Shown in pieces: positions 51,996 to 59,068 of a DNA stretch of 64,000 nt. The DNA lies in the NCBI RefSeq assembly GCF_028583725.1, contig NZ_CP110680.1, positions 1,302,001 through 1,366,000 on the forward strand. Direction: 5' to 3'. The translations under genes were made by a program, and so were the position numbers. Positions within the stretch are counted from its first letter, which is position 1. Every line of letters begins with the position of its first letter. This DNA is from Cellulomonas fimi (lineage in GTDB: Bacteria > Actinomycetota > Actinomycetes > Actinomycetales > Cellulomonadaceae). The notes under the pieces were generated by a model that was not told where the DNA came from, made no database searches, and was given only the letters and a program-made list of their open reading frames with translations.

Positions 51996-52964
51996 TCAGG
52001 CGGGGTCGACCACCACGACGACCTTGCCGGCGGAGCGGCCCGAGCCGTGGTGCCGCAGCGCGTCGGCGGTCTGGTCGAGCGGGAACGTGCGGTCCACGAC
52101 GGTCCGGACGGCGCCGGCGCGCAGCAGGTCGACGAGCGGGCCGACGTGCCGGACGCCCAGCGGGACGGCGAGCACGCGCAGGCGCTGCCGTCGCACGAGG
52201 CCGACGACCGGGCCCAGCAGCAGCACCTGGAGCACCGAGCGCACCGCGCCGCCCACGACGAGATAGGTGCCGCCGTGCGCCACGCCCCGGGCGACCGCAC
52301 CGACCGACCGGTAGCAGGCCAGGTCGAGCACGAGGTCGTAGGGGCCGGTGCGGGTCCAGTCGTCGACGCGGTGGTCGAGCACGTGGGCGGCGCCGAGCGA
52401 CCGGAGGTGCTCCGCCTTGTGCGCGGTGTCGACTGCGGTGACCTCGGCGCCCGCGAGGACGGCCAGCTGCACCGCGTACGTCCCGGCGCCGCCCCCGGCC
52501 CCGTTGACGAGGACGCGCTGGCCGGCGCGTGCTCGGCCGCGGTCGACGATGCCCCGCAGCGCGATCACGCCGGCCTGCGGTACGGCGGACGCCTCGACGA
52601 AGGACATCCCGTCGGGCAGCGGTGCGCACGACCGTGCGGGCGCGCACACGTACTCGGCGAAGCACCCGAGCCGGTCGAGGAGGTCGGCGTACACGTCGTC
52701 GCCGGGCGCGAACGTCGTCACGTCGGCACCCACGGCCACGACGGTCCCGGCGACGTCCGAGCCGAGCACGTGGCGCCGTGGCCGGCGCAGCCCGCCCAGC
52801 CGCGCGTACGCGGGACGGCCGGTCAGGCTCTCCCAGTCGGAGCCGTTGACGGACACCGCGCGGACGGCGATCAGCACCTCGTCGGGGCCGGGCTCCGGGC
52901 GCTCGACGTCGACGACGCGCAGCACGTCGGGCGAGCCGTACTCGGTGTACTCCACGGTCTTCAT
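51996..52964 (-). CDS. NAD(P)-dependent alcohol dehydrogenase / quinone-reductase-like MDR protein
   Basis: A 322-residue zinc-independent medium-chain dehydrogenase/reductase: N-terminal GroES-like domain (MKTVEYTEYGSPDVLRVVDVERPEPGPDEVLIAVRAVSVNGSDW, VLGSDVAGTVVAVGADV), Rossmann domain with VLVNGAGGGAGTYAVQLAVLAGAEVTAVD and terminal GKVVVVVDPA. The metal-binding cysteines of zinc ADH are absent, in keeping with quinone oxidoreductase-like members. GGAGGA precedes the ATG. It is divergent from the molybdopterin oxidoreductase gene 228 bases away. The physiological substrate is unknown. Confidence 0.9.
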   Translation of the reverse strand: MKTVEYTEYGSPDVLRVVDVERPEPGPDEVLIAVRAVSVNGSDWESLTGRPAYARLGGLRRPRRHVLGSDVAGTVVAVGADVTTFAPGDDVYADLLDRLGCFAEYVCAPARSCAPLPDGMSFVEASAVPQAGVIALRGIVDRGRARAGQRVLVNGAGGGAGTYAVQLAVLAGAEVTAVDTAHKAEHLRSLGAAHVLDHRVDDWTRTGPYDLVLDLACYRSVGAVARGVAHGGTYLVVGGAVRSVLQVLLLGPVVGLVRRQRLRVLAVPLGVRHVGPLVDLLRAGAVRTVVDRTFPLDQTADALRHHGSGRSAGKVVVVVDPA

Positions 52965-53191
52965 CAGGTCCTCCGGGACCGCGGGACGGGCGGGGGTGAC
53001 ACCGTACCGGGTGCGTCGACGCCGTCGGCCCCGCCCGACGCCCGGGGGCGGCGACCCGCGGGACGGTGAGGTGCGGCCGCGTCCGACCCGACCGGCAGCA
53101 CCACGCGCTGCGCTGGCGACGGGCTCGCGGTCGGCGTTGACTGGGCGGCGGTCCGGCAGCGGGCCCGCCCGCCGTCTGGCGTGGAGGTGCG

Positions 53192-55633
53192 ATGCACGTC
53201 GACCGGATCGCGGAGCCGTGGGGGACCAGGACCCCGTACGCACGCGGGACGCGGTGGCCGACGCGCGTCGACACGTTCCTGCAGCCGGGGACCACCGCCG
53301 AGGACGTCGACCGGTGGGTGCCGACCGCGTCGCTGCTGCACTCGAACGGCGACGCGATGGACGTCGCGGTCGCGGGCGGGCGGATCGTCGGGGTGCGCGG
53401 CCGGGCGCAGGACCGCGTCAACCGCGGGCGGCTCGGCCCCAAGGACCTGTTCGGCTGGCAGGCGAACGCGTCGCCGGACCGCCTGACCCGACCGCTGGTG
53501 CGGCGCGACGGGCGGCTGCAGGAGGCGTCGTGGGACGAGGCGATGGGCCTCGTCGTCGCGCGGGCGACGGCGCTGCTGGACGAGCAGGGCGCGTCGGCGA
53601 TCGGGTTCTACACGTCGGGGCAGCTGTTTCTCGAGGAGTACTACACGCTCGCGCTGGTCGCGCACGCGGGGATCGGCACGAACCATGTCGACGGGAACAC
53701 CCGGCTGTGCACCGCGACGGCGGCCGAGGCGCTCAAGGAGTCGTTCGGGGCCGACGGGCAGCCGGGGTCGTACGCCGACGTCGACCACGCGGACGTCGTC
53801 GCGCTGTTCGGGCACAACATGGCCGAGACGCAGCCCGTGCTGTGGATGCGGGTGCTCGACCGGCTCGCGGGCGACGACCCGCCGCGGCTGCTGTGCGTCG
53901 ACCCGCGCCGGACGGCGGTCGCGCGCGCCGCGGCCGTGCACCTGGCACCGCGGCCCGGCACGAACGTCGCGCTCATGAACGGCCTGCTGCACGAGGTCGT
54001 GGCGCACGGCTGGGTCGACGAGGACTACGTCGCCGCGCACACCGTCGGGTACGACGACCTGGCCGCCACGGTCGCGGACCACCCGCCCGAGAAGGTCGCG
54101 CGCATCTGCGACGTCCCGGAGGACGACCTGCGGGCCGCCGCGGAGCTCGTCGGTACCGCCGACCGCCTGACGTCGACGGTCCTGCAGGGCTTCTACCAGT
54201 CGCACCAGGCGACCGCGGCGGCGGTGCAGGTCAACAACCTCCACCTGCTGCGCGGCATGCTCGGCGAGCCCGGGCGCGGGCTGCTCCAGATGAACGGGCA
54301 GCCGACCGCGGAGAACACGCGCGAGTGCGGCGCCGACGGCGACATGGCGGGGTTCCGCAACTGGTCGAACCCCGAGCACGTCGCTGACCTGGCCCGCGTG
54401 TGGAACGTCGACCAGGACGTCATCCCGCACTGGTCGCCGCCCACGCACGTCATGAAGATGCTGCGCTACCTCGAGGACGGCTCGATGCGCATGCTGTGGG
54501 TGCAGGCGACGAACCCGCTGGTGTCGCTGCCCGAGCTCGAGCGCGTGCGGTCGGTCCTCACGCAGGACCGGACCTTCCTCGTCGTGCAGGACGTGTTCCT
54601 GTCGGAGACCGCGCAGGTCGCGGACGTCGTGCTGCCCGCGGCGACGTGGGGCGAGAAGACGGGCACGTTCACGAACGTCGACCGGACCGTGCACCTCTCG
54701 GAGAAGGCGGTCGACCCGCCGGGGGAGGCGCGGCCCGACCTCGACATCTTCCTCGACTTCGCGCGGCGCATGGACCTGCGCGACAAGGACGGCGGCCCGC
54801 TGGTCCCGTGGTCGACGCCCGAGGAGGCGTTCGAGGCGTGGAAGGAGTGCTCGCGCGGGCGGCCGTGCGACTACTCCGCGCTGACGTACGCGCAGCTGCG
54901 CGGCGGGGGTGTGCAGTGGCCGGTCACCGAGGAGCACCCGCACGGCACCGAGCGGCTGTACGGCGACGGCCGCTTCCCGGCGGCGCCGGGCTACGCCGAG
55001 ACGTACGGCCGCGACCTCGTGACGGGTGCGCCGTTCGAGGCCGACCAGTACAAGGCGCTCAACCCCGAGGGGCGGGCGCTGCTCCGGGCCGTGCCGTACG
55101 TGCCGCCGCACCACCTGCCGACGGAGGACCTGCCGCTGCAGCTCGTGACCGGCCGGACGATCTACCACTTCCACACCCGGACCAAGACGGGTCGCGTGCC
55201 GCAGCTGCGCGACGCCGCCCCCGACGTGTGGATCGAGCTCTCCGCCGCCGACGCGCAGCTGCGCGACATCGCCGAGGGCGACCGGGTGCGGGTCCGCACC
55301 GTGCGCGGGTCGGTCGAGGGAGCGGCGCGCGTGAGCGAGATCCGACGCGGCGTCGTGTTCGTGCCGTTCCACTACGGCTACTGGGACACCGAACCCGGCC
55401 ACGAGCCCGGCGGTGCCGGTCGCGCGGCGAACGAGCTGACGCCGACCGAGTGGGACGCGGTCTCCAAGCAGCCGCTGTTCAAGACGGCCGTGTGCCAGGT
55501 CGAGCGCGTCGCCGACGGGGCGGGCACCTCTGCGCCCGCGCCGACGACGGGCGCGTCCGCGCCGGTGCGCGCTGGTGTGCGACCGACCGCCGGTGGCACG
55601 CGCGCCGAGGTGCACGAGGAGGTGGCGTCGTGA
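53192..55633 (+). CDS. Molybdopterin oxidoreductase (FdhF/NarB family) lacking the N-terminal Fe-S cysteines
   Basis: An 813-residue bis-MGD enzyme of the DMSO-reductase superfamily. Catalytic features: NHVDGNTRLCTATAAEAL with Cys173 as likely Mo ligand, VVALFGHNMAETQPVLW, MLWVQATNPLVSLPE, VADVVLPAATWGEKTGTFTN and a C-terminal molydop-binding domain (LVTGRTIYHFHTRTKTGR). The usual [4Fe-4S] motif before GRIVGVRGRAQDRVNRGRLGPKDLFGW is replaced by PTASLLHSNGDAMD (44-57), where all expected cysteines are Ser, His, Asp or Ala. No twin-arginine signal is seen, so it is cytosolic. GTG of the small downstream gene overlaps its stop. Confidence 0.9.
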   Translation: MHVDRIAEPWGTRTPYARGTRWPTRVDTFLQPGTTAEDVDRWVPTASLLHSNGDAMDVAVAGGRIVGVRGRAQDRVNRGRLGPKDLFGWQANASPDRLTRPLVRRDGRLQEASWDEAMGLVVARATALLDEQGASAIGFYTSGQLFLEEYYTLALVAHAGIGTNHVDGNTRLCTATAAEALKESFGADGQPGSYADVDHADVVALFGHNMAETQPVLWMRVLDRLAGDDPPRLLCVDPRRTAVARAAAVHLAPRPGTNVALMNGLLHEVVAHGWVDEDYVAAHTVGYDDLAATVADHPPEKVARICDVPEDDLRAAAELVGTADRLTSTVLQGFYQSHQATAAAVQVNNLHLLRGMLGEPGRGLLQMNGQPTAENTRECGADGDMAGFRNWSNPEHVADLARVWNVDQDVIPHWSPPTHVMKMLRYLEDGSMRMLWVQATNPLVSLPELERVRSVLTQDRTFLVVQDVFLSETAQVADVVLPAATWGEKTGTFTNVDRTVHLSEKAVDPPGEARPDLDIFLDFARRMDLRDKDGGPLVPWSTPEEAFEAWKECSRGRPCDYSALTYAQLRGGGVQWPVTEEHPHGTERLYGDGRFPAAPGYAETYGRDLVTGAPFEADQYKALNPEGRALLRAVPYVPPHHLPTEDLPLQLVTGRTIYHFHTRTKTGRVPQLRDAAPDVWIELSAADAQLRDIAEGDRVRVRTVRGSVEGAARVSEIRRGVVFVPFHYGYWDTEPGHEPGGAGRAANELTPTEWDAVSKQPLFKTAVCQVERVADGAGTSAPAPTTGASAPVRAGVRPTAGGTRAEVHEEVAS

Positions 55634-56112
55634 AGCTGGGGCTCGCGCTGCGTGAGGTGCACCGCTCCGAGACCGAGCTCGCCGAGGCGCTGCTGCACCT
55701 GTCGGAACGGCACGCGGTCGTGCACGACGTGCACCTCCTGGCCCGGGACCTCGCGGGGTGGTCGGCGGACCACGTGCGGCGGGTCGCCGCGGCTGCGGGG
55801 GACCACGGCGAGGAGCTCGACCCGGACCCGGTGCGCGACCCGGGCGTCGCGCGGCGCGTCCGCGAGCGGCTGTCCGAGGCGCTCGGCCGTGCTCGGGCTC
55901 CCGAGCTCGCGCTGCTGTCGGACCTGCGGACCGTGTACGTCCTCGCGCACGGGGTCGCGTCGGACTGGGAGCTCATCGGGCAGGCGGCGCAGGGCGTGCG
56001 TGCGCGCGACCTCGTCGACCTGTCGCAGCGGTGCCGCTCCGAGACGATCCGGCAGGCGCGCTGGGCGGACGCGATGCTCAAGGAGTCGGCGACGCAGATC
56101 CTCGTGTCCTGA
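55630..56112 (+). CDS. Hypothetical helical protein coupled to the molybdopterin oxidoreductase
   Basis: A 160-residue all-helical protein starting VKLGLALREVHRSETELAEALLHLSERHAVVHDVHLLARDLAGWSADHVRRVAAAAGDHGEELD. No named domain is recognised. Its GTG overlaps the stop of the molybdopterin gene (GTGA), so it is translated with it. The many His/Glu/Asp in the first helices (HRSETE, ERHAVVHDVH) could bind metal, perhaps like a ferritin-like or hemerythrin-like bundle. It may serve as chaperone or electron-transfer partner; that is inference from coupling only. Confidence 0.75.
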   Translation: MKLGLALREVHRSETELAEALLHLSERHAVVHDVHLLARDLAGWSADHVRRVAAAAGDHGEELDPDPVRDPGVARRVRERLSEALGRARAPELALLSDLRTVYVLAHGVASDWELIGQAAQGVRARDLVDLSQRCRSETIRQARWADAMLKESATQILVS

Positions 56113-56127
56113 CGGCCCGGGCCGGTC

Positions 56128-56454
56128 GTGCCTGCGGTCGCGCTCGCGGTCCTCGTCGGCGTCCCGCAGGCGGTCGTGCTCGCGACGGCGCTGCGGCGGG
56201 CGGCGGTCGCGCCCGTCGTCGCGGTGGTGGGCGGCGTGGCGCTGACCGGCTGGGTCGTGGCGCAGCTGCCGCTCGTCGGCTGGACGTCGCCCGTGCAGTG
56301 GGCGTTCGCCGCCGTCGGCGTGATCGAGTGCGTCGCCGGGCTGCGGATGCGCGCGGCGCGGGCGGGGGCGCCCGGGGTGGCGGCGGGGAGGACCGGCGGA
56401 ACCGTGGGGACGACGACGGGGACGGCCCGTGCGGACCGTCCCCGTCGGAGCTGA
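56128..56454 (+). CDS. Small membrane protein of unknown function
   Basis: A 108-residue protein with three hydrophobic segments (VALAVLVGVPQAVVLATAL, VVAVVGGVALTGWVVAQLPLVG and WAFAAVGVIECVAGLRM) and a Gly/Thr/Arg-rich tail. The GTG start lies 15 bases after the stop of the preceding gene, with no strong ribosome-binding site, consistent with cotranscription with the molybdopterin oxidoreductase pair. The frame lacks interruptions and its hydrophobic pattern supports a real gene, but it is not recognised. Confidence 0.6.
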   Translation: MPAVALAVLVGVPQAVVLATALRRAAVAPVVAVVGGVALTGWVVAQLPLVGWTSPVQWAFAAVGVIECVAGLRMRAARAGAPGVAAGRTGGTVGTTTGTARADRPRRS

Positions 56455-56476
56455 CCGGCCGAGCCGGAGCAGCGGT

Positions 56477-56668
56477 CTACTTGAAGGCGTCCTTGACGTC
56501 GTCGACGGCGTCCTTCGCCTTGTCACCGGCCTGCTTGACGTTGGCGGACGCCTGGTCCGCCTGGCCCTCGGCCTCGAGGCGCTCGTTCCCGCTCGCGCGG
56601 CCGGCGCCCTCCTTGACCTTGCCCTTCGCCTCTTCGGCGGCGTGCTCGATCTTGTCGTCCAGACCCAT
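56477..56668 (-). CDS. CsbD family stress protein
   Basis: A 63-residue protein: MGLDDKIEHAAEEAKGKVKEGAGRASGNERLEAEGQADQASANVKQAGDKAKDAVDDVKDAFK fits the CsbD pattern of short Lys/Ala/Gly-rich helical repeats (KIEHAAEEAKGKVKEG, NERLEAEGQADQA). CsbD proteins are general stress proteins of the sigma-B type regulon in Bacillus; the function is unknown. GAGAGGAGAG precedes the ATG. A two-helix membrane peptide gene lies 39 bases upstream on the same strand. Confidence 0.93.
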   Translation of the reverse strand: MGLDDKIEHAAEEAKGKVKEGAGRASGNERLEAEGQADQASANVKQAGDKAKDAVDDVKDAFK

Positions 56669-56707
56669 GGGTCTCTCCTCTCGTGAGGGCGGTTCGTGCG
56701 CGGGGAG

Positions 56708-56863
56708 TCAGACGGCGCGACGGCCTCTGCCGACGAGCCAGCCGATGAGGCTGACGACGAGCAGGATGATGCCGATCCACAGCAGGACCTTCGCGGCCTC
56801 GACGGCGACGCCGAGGACGATCATCACCACGCCGGCGATGATGAGGATGAGCCACAGAGCCAT
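56708..56863 (-). CDS. Two-helix small membrane protein (DUF6131-like)
   Basis: A 51-residue peptide: MALWLILIIAGVVMIVLG and KVLLWIGIILLVVSLIGWLVGRGRR are two membrane helices joined by a short polar loop. The sequence resembles the small hydrophobic proteins of the DUF6131 type that neighbour CsbD genes in actinobacteria. The ATG at 56863 is chosen because GAGAGAGGCAG lies just upstream; a longer frame to 56971 adds a basic stretch that is not hydrophobic. It likely forms a small stress operon with csbD. Confidence 0.75.
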   Translation of the reverse strand: MALWLILIIAGVVMIVLGVAVEAAKVLLWIGIILLVVSLIGWLVGRGRRAV

Positions 56864-57018
56864 CTGACTGCCTCTCTCGACCCGGTAGCCGGGGTTGGCC
56901 GCCGGACGTGCACGACCGCGTTTCTCCAGTCGCAACACCTTCATGGTCAGCCGACCAGGGCGACCCCGCACGTCGGGCGGTGTCCCTCGAACGTGCTAGG
57001 CGGGGGTGAGATGTCGGG

Positions 57019-57396
57019 TCAGGCGTGGTCGTCGACGGGGGGCTCGACGAGGTGGGTGCCGTGCCCCTCGACGACGAGACCGTCGGCGAACCGCAGCACC
57101 TCGTCGACGAGACCGCCCGTCTGGTTGCGGTAGCCGAGCACGAGCACGTCGACCCCGGCGTGCACGCGCTCGACGGAGAAGTGCAGGTCAGGGAGCCGGC
57201 GCAGCCCTTCGGTCCAGTACGCGCGCACGGCCTCCTTGCCGTGCAGGACGCCACCCGTCCCCGGGAGCAGGCGGGCGGCCAGGGGCGACGTGAACAGCAC
57301 GTCGTCGGCGAAGTGCGCCAGGACGGCGTCGACGTCGTGCGCGTTCCAGGCGGCCACCCAGGCGGCGGCGAAGGCGTGCGGGTCGGGGACGGCCAT
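57019..57396 (-). CDS. SnoaL-like / NTF2-fold nuclear transport factor family protein
   Basis: A 125-residue alpha+beta barrel protein: FAAAWVAAWNAHDVDAVLAHFADDVLFTSPLAARLLPG is the characteristic first helix with a conserved Asn-His-Asp and F(A/T)DDV, followed by GKEAVRAYWTEGLRRLPDLHF and a core of beta strands. Such proteins are small enzymes or ligand binders; no catalytic Asp-His pair is certain. The ATG at 57396 is chosen for the family's start. It is divergent from the SAM-IV leader region, and the 16-bp palindrome at 57430 lies just upstream. Confidence 0.8.
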   Translation of the reverse strand: MAVPDPHAFAAAWVAAWNAHDVDAVLAHFADDVLFTSPLAARLLPGTGGVLHGKEAVRAYWTEGLRRLPDLHFSVERVHAGVDVLVLGYRNQTGGLVDEVLRFADGLVVEGHGTHLVEPPVDDHA

Positions 57397-57429
57397 GCGG
57401 GCGAGTGTGGCACCGCGCGGTGCGCATCG

Positions 57430-57445
57430 TGGACATCGATGTCCA
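57430..57445. promoter_or_regulatory. 16-bp perfect palindrome between SnoaL-like gene and sulfur operon
   Basis: TGGACATCGATGTCCA reads identically on both strands. It is centred 41 bases upstream of the SnoaL-like ATG and 36 bases upstream of the -35 element of the sulfur operon, a good position for a dimeric regulator of either promoter. The regulator is unknown. Confidence 0.6.
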
Positions 57446-57472
57446 GCATGCGAGAAGTCCGACCGGCAATAC

Positions 57473-57501
57473 TTGACCGTAGGAGTCGGGATTTCTACTG
57501 T
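57473..57501 (+). promoter_or_regulatory. Promoter of the sulfur-assimilation operon
   Basis: A -35 TTGACC (57473-57478), a 17-base spacer and a -10 TACTGT (57496-57501), close to the major-sigma consensus. The start point should be near 57508, giving a leader of about 400 bases that includes the SAM-IV riboswitch and a leader peptide. Confidence 0.75.
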
Positions 57502-57529
57502 GCTCGTCACCGGGGTCGTCCGACCTCGG

Positions 57530-57640
57530 GGTCATGAGCTCCAGCACCAAGCCCCGGCTCGCTGGACGGCAACCCTCCCGCGCGGCGGGGTGCCCCGGGT
57601 GACGACCAGGCCGTGCGCGCACCGCGCACGGCAACGGCGC
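57530..57640 (+). ncRNA. SAM-IV riboswitch
   Basis: The sequence begins GGTCATGAGCTCCAGCACCA and continues with GCCCCGGCTCGCTGG, CGGCAACCCTCC, GGGGTGCCCCGGGTGACGACC; these are the conserved blocks of the actinobacterial SAM-IV riboswitch as I recall them (P1 GGTC/GACC closing helix, AGCC/GGCT P2 with the CCAGC-GCTGG stem, and the pseudoknot arms). A further 9-bp stem (57611-57619 with 57623-57631) follows with GGCAAC. Binding of S-adenosylmethionine is expected to switch off the downstream sulfur genes. Ends are approximate. Confidence 0.82.
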
Positions 57641-57675
57641 GGACGCAGGCCACGGCCTGCCGTGAGGAGAGAGCG

Positions 57676-57753
57676 ATGAGCGGGCGAGCACCCGGACGCG
57701 CAGCCGTCCTGACGTGTCGCTGTCGCCCCGTGCGCTCCTGTCGCACGCGCTGA
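57676..57753 (+). CDS. Cysteine-containing leader peptide (25 residues)
   Basis: A short ORF, MSGRAPGRAAVLTCRCRPVRS then CRTR, with GAGGAGAGAG just upstream of the ATG. It carries three cysteines near the end (positions 14, 16 and 22), all encoded by TGT, although nearly all cysteines in this window use TGC, which should slow ribosomes when charged tRNA-Cys is low. It lies between the SAM-IV riboswitch and the first structural gene, where cysteine-sensing leader peptides are found in actinobacterial sulfur operons. A function as attenuator, not as protein, is the reasonable inference. Confidence 0.72.
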   Translation: MSGRAPGRAAVLTCRCRPVRSCRTR

Positions 57754-57775
57754 CCCTCCCGCCGCACCGCCGGTC

Positions 57776-57820
57776 GGAGCCCGTCGCGCCCCGACCCCGC
57801 CGCCCGCCGACGCGGGCTCC
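57776..57820 (+). other. Stem after the leader peptide, candidate attenuator element
   Basis: GGAGCCCG (57776-57783) pairs with CGGGCTCC (57813-57820) across a 29-base loop, 23 bases after the leader-peptide stop; a smaller 6-bp hairpin (57855-57860 with 57864-57869) follows. They could exchange with structures in the peptide coding region, but no clear terminator with a T run is seen. Confidence 0.4.
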
Positions 57821-57906
57821 CTCGTCCCACCCCACCGCCACGTCCCGGCACGGACGCGCCCTCGGCGCGCCCGCGACCGGCGTGCACCCCAGAGACGGAC
57901 CGCACC

Positions 57907-59058
57907 ATGACCGTGACCCCCAGCACCCACCTCGGCCTCGACCTCTCCGACGCCGGCGCCCACCCCGAGGCCTGGCGCGCCACCGGCTCCGAGCCGCACC
58001 GCCTGTTCGACCCCGAGCGGCTCGGCACGCTCGTCGCGACCGCGCAGCGCGCGACGCTCGACTACGTCCTGTTCGACGACGCGTTCGCGCTGCACACCAG
58101 CCGCAACACGACGCTGCGTGGCCGCCTCGACGCCGCGCTCGTCTCCGCCCGGCTCGCGCCGCGGAGCGCCGGGATCGGGCTCGTCGCGACCGTCGACACG
58201 ACCCACACCGAGCCGTTCCACGTCGCCAAGGCCATCCAGACCATCGACCACGTGAGCCGCGGGCGTGCCGCGTGGCAGGTCGGCTGGTCGACGACCGACG
58301 AGGTCGCCGGCGCGTTCGGCCGCAAGCCCGCGCAGGACGAGGCCGACGCGGTCGCGGAGGCCGACGAGGCCGTCGACGTCGTGCGCAAGCTCTGGGACAG
58401 CTGGGAGGACGACGCCGAGATCCGCGACGTCCCGACCGGCCGGTTCGTCGACCGCGAGAAGATCCACCGCATCGACCACGACGGCGTGCGGTTCGCCGTC
58501 CGCGGCTCGTCGATCACGCCGCGCTCGCCGCAGGGCCAGCCACCCGTCGTCGTGCGCGTCGGGTCGCCGTCGTCGCTCGCGCTCGCCGCGCACCGCGCCG
58601 ACGTCGTGCGCATCCGGCCGCTGGACCGCGGGGACGCCGCGCTCCAGCGCGCCGAGGTGTGGGCCGCCGCGGCCGCGGTCGGGCGCGACCCCGACGACCT
58701 GCGGGTGGTCGCCGACCTCTTCGTGGTGCTCGGCGGGACCGAGCACGCCGCGCGCGAGCGGCTCGCGCTGCTCGACGCGCTCGCCGCGCCCGGCCGCCGG
58801 ACGCACGAGGGTGCCGCGCACGTCGGGACGGCGGCCGACCTCGCGGCCACGATCGAGGACTGGACGACGACCGGCGCGGTCGACGGGTTCACGCTGCGCC
58901 CCGCCGCGCTGCACACCGACGTCGACGGGATCGCCGACGAGGTCGTCCCGCTGCTGCGCGACGCGGGTGTGTTCCGCGACGCCTACCCCGGCACGACGTT
59001 CCGGGACACGCTCGGCCTGGCGCGCCCCGTCAGCCGCTACGCGACCGCGATCGCCTGA
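57907..59058 (+). CDS. LLM-class flavin-dependent monooxygenase (SsuD/YtmO-like)
   Basis: A 383-residue bacterial-luciferase-like TIM barrel. Recognisable parts: LVATAQRATLDYVLFDDAFAL, GIGLVATVDTTHTEPFHVAKAIQTIDHVSRGRAAWQVGWS, VVRKLWDSWEDDAEIRD and, at the end, ADEVVPLLRDAGVFRDAYPGTTFRDTLGL. Such enzymes use reduced FMN and oxygen to cleave C-S or C-N bonds of sulfonates and thioethers. It is the first structural gene after the SAM-IV leader and lies ten bases upstream of a second, larger LLM enzyme, resembling the YtmO/YtnJ pair in the Bacillus S-(2-succino)cysteine operon. Confidence 0.9.
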   Translation: MTVTPSTHLGLDLSDAGAHPEAWRATGSEPHRLFDPERLGTLVATAQRATLDYVLFDDAFALHTSRNTTLRGRLDAALVSARLAPRSAGIGLVATVDTTHTEPFHVAKAIQTIDHVSRGRAAWQVGWSTTDEVAGAFGRKPAQDEADAVAEADEAVDVVRKLWDSWEDDAEIRDVPTGRFVDREKIHRIDHDGVRFAVRGSSITPRSPQGQPPVVVRVGSPSSLALAAHRADVVRIRPLDRGDAALQRAEVWAAAAAVGRDPDDLRVVADLFVVLGGTEHAARERLALLDALAAPGRRTHEGAAHVGTAADLAATIEDWTTTGAVDGFTLRPAALHTDVDGIADEVVPLLRDAGVFRDAYPGTTFRDTLGLARPVSRYATAIA

Positions 59059-59068
59059 GCCGCCGACC

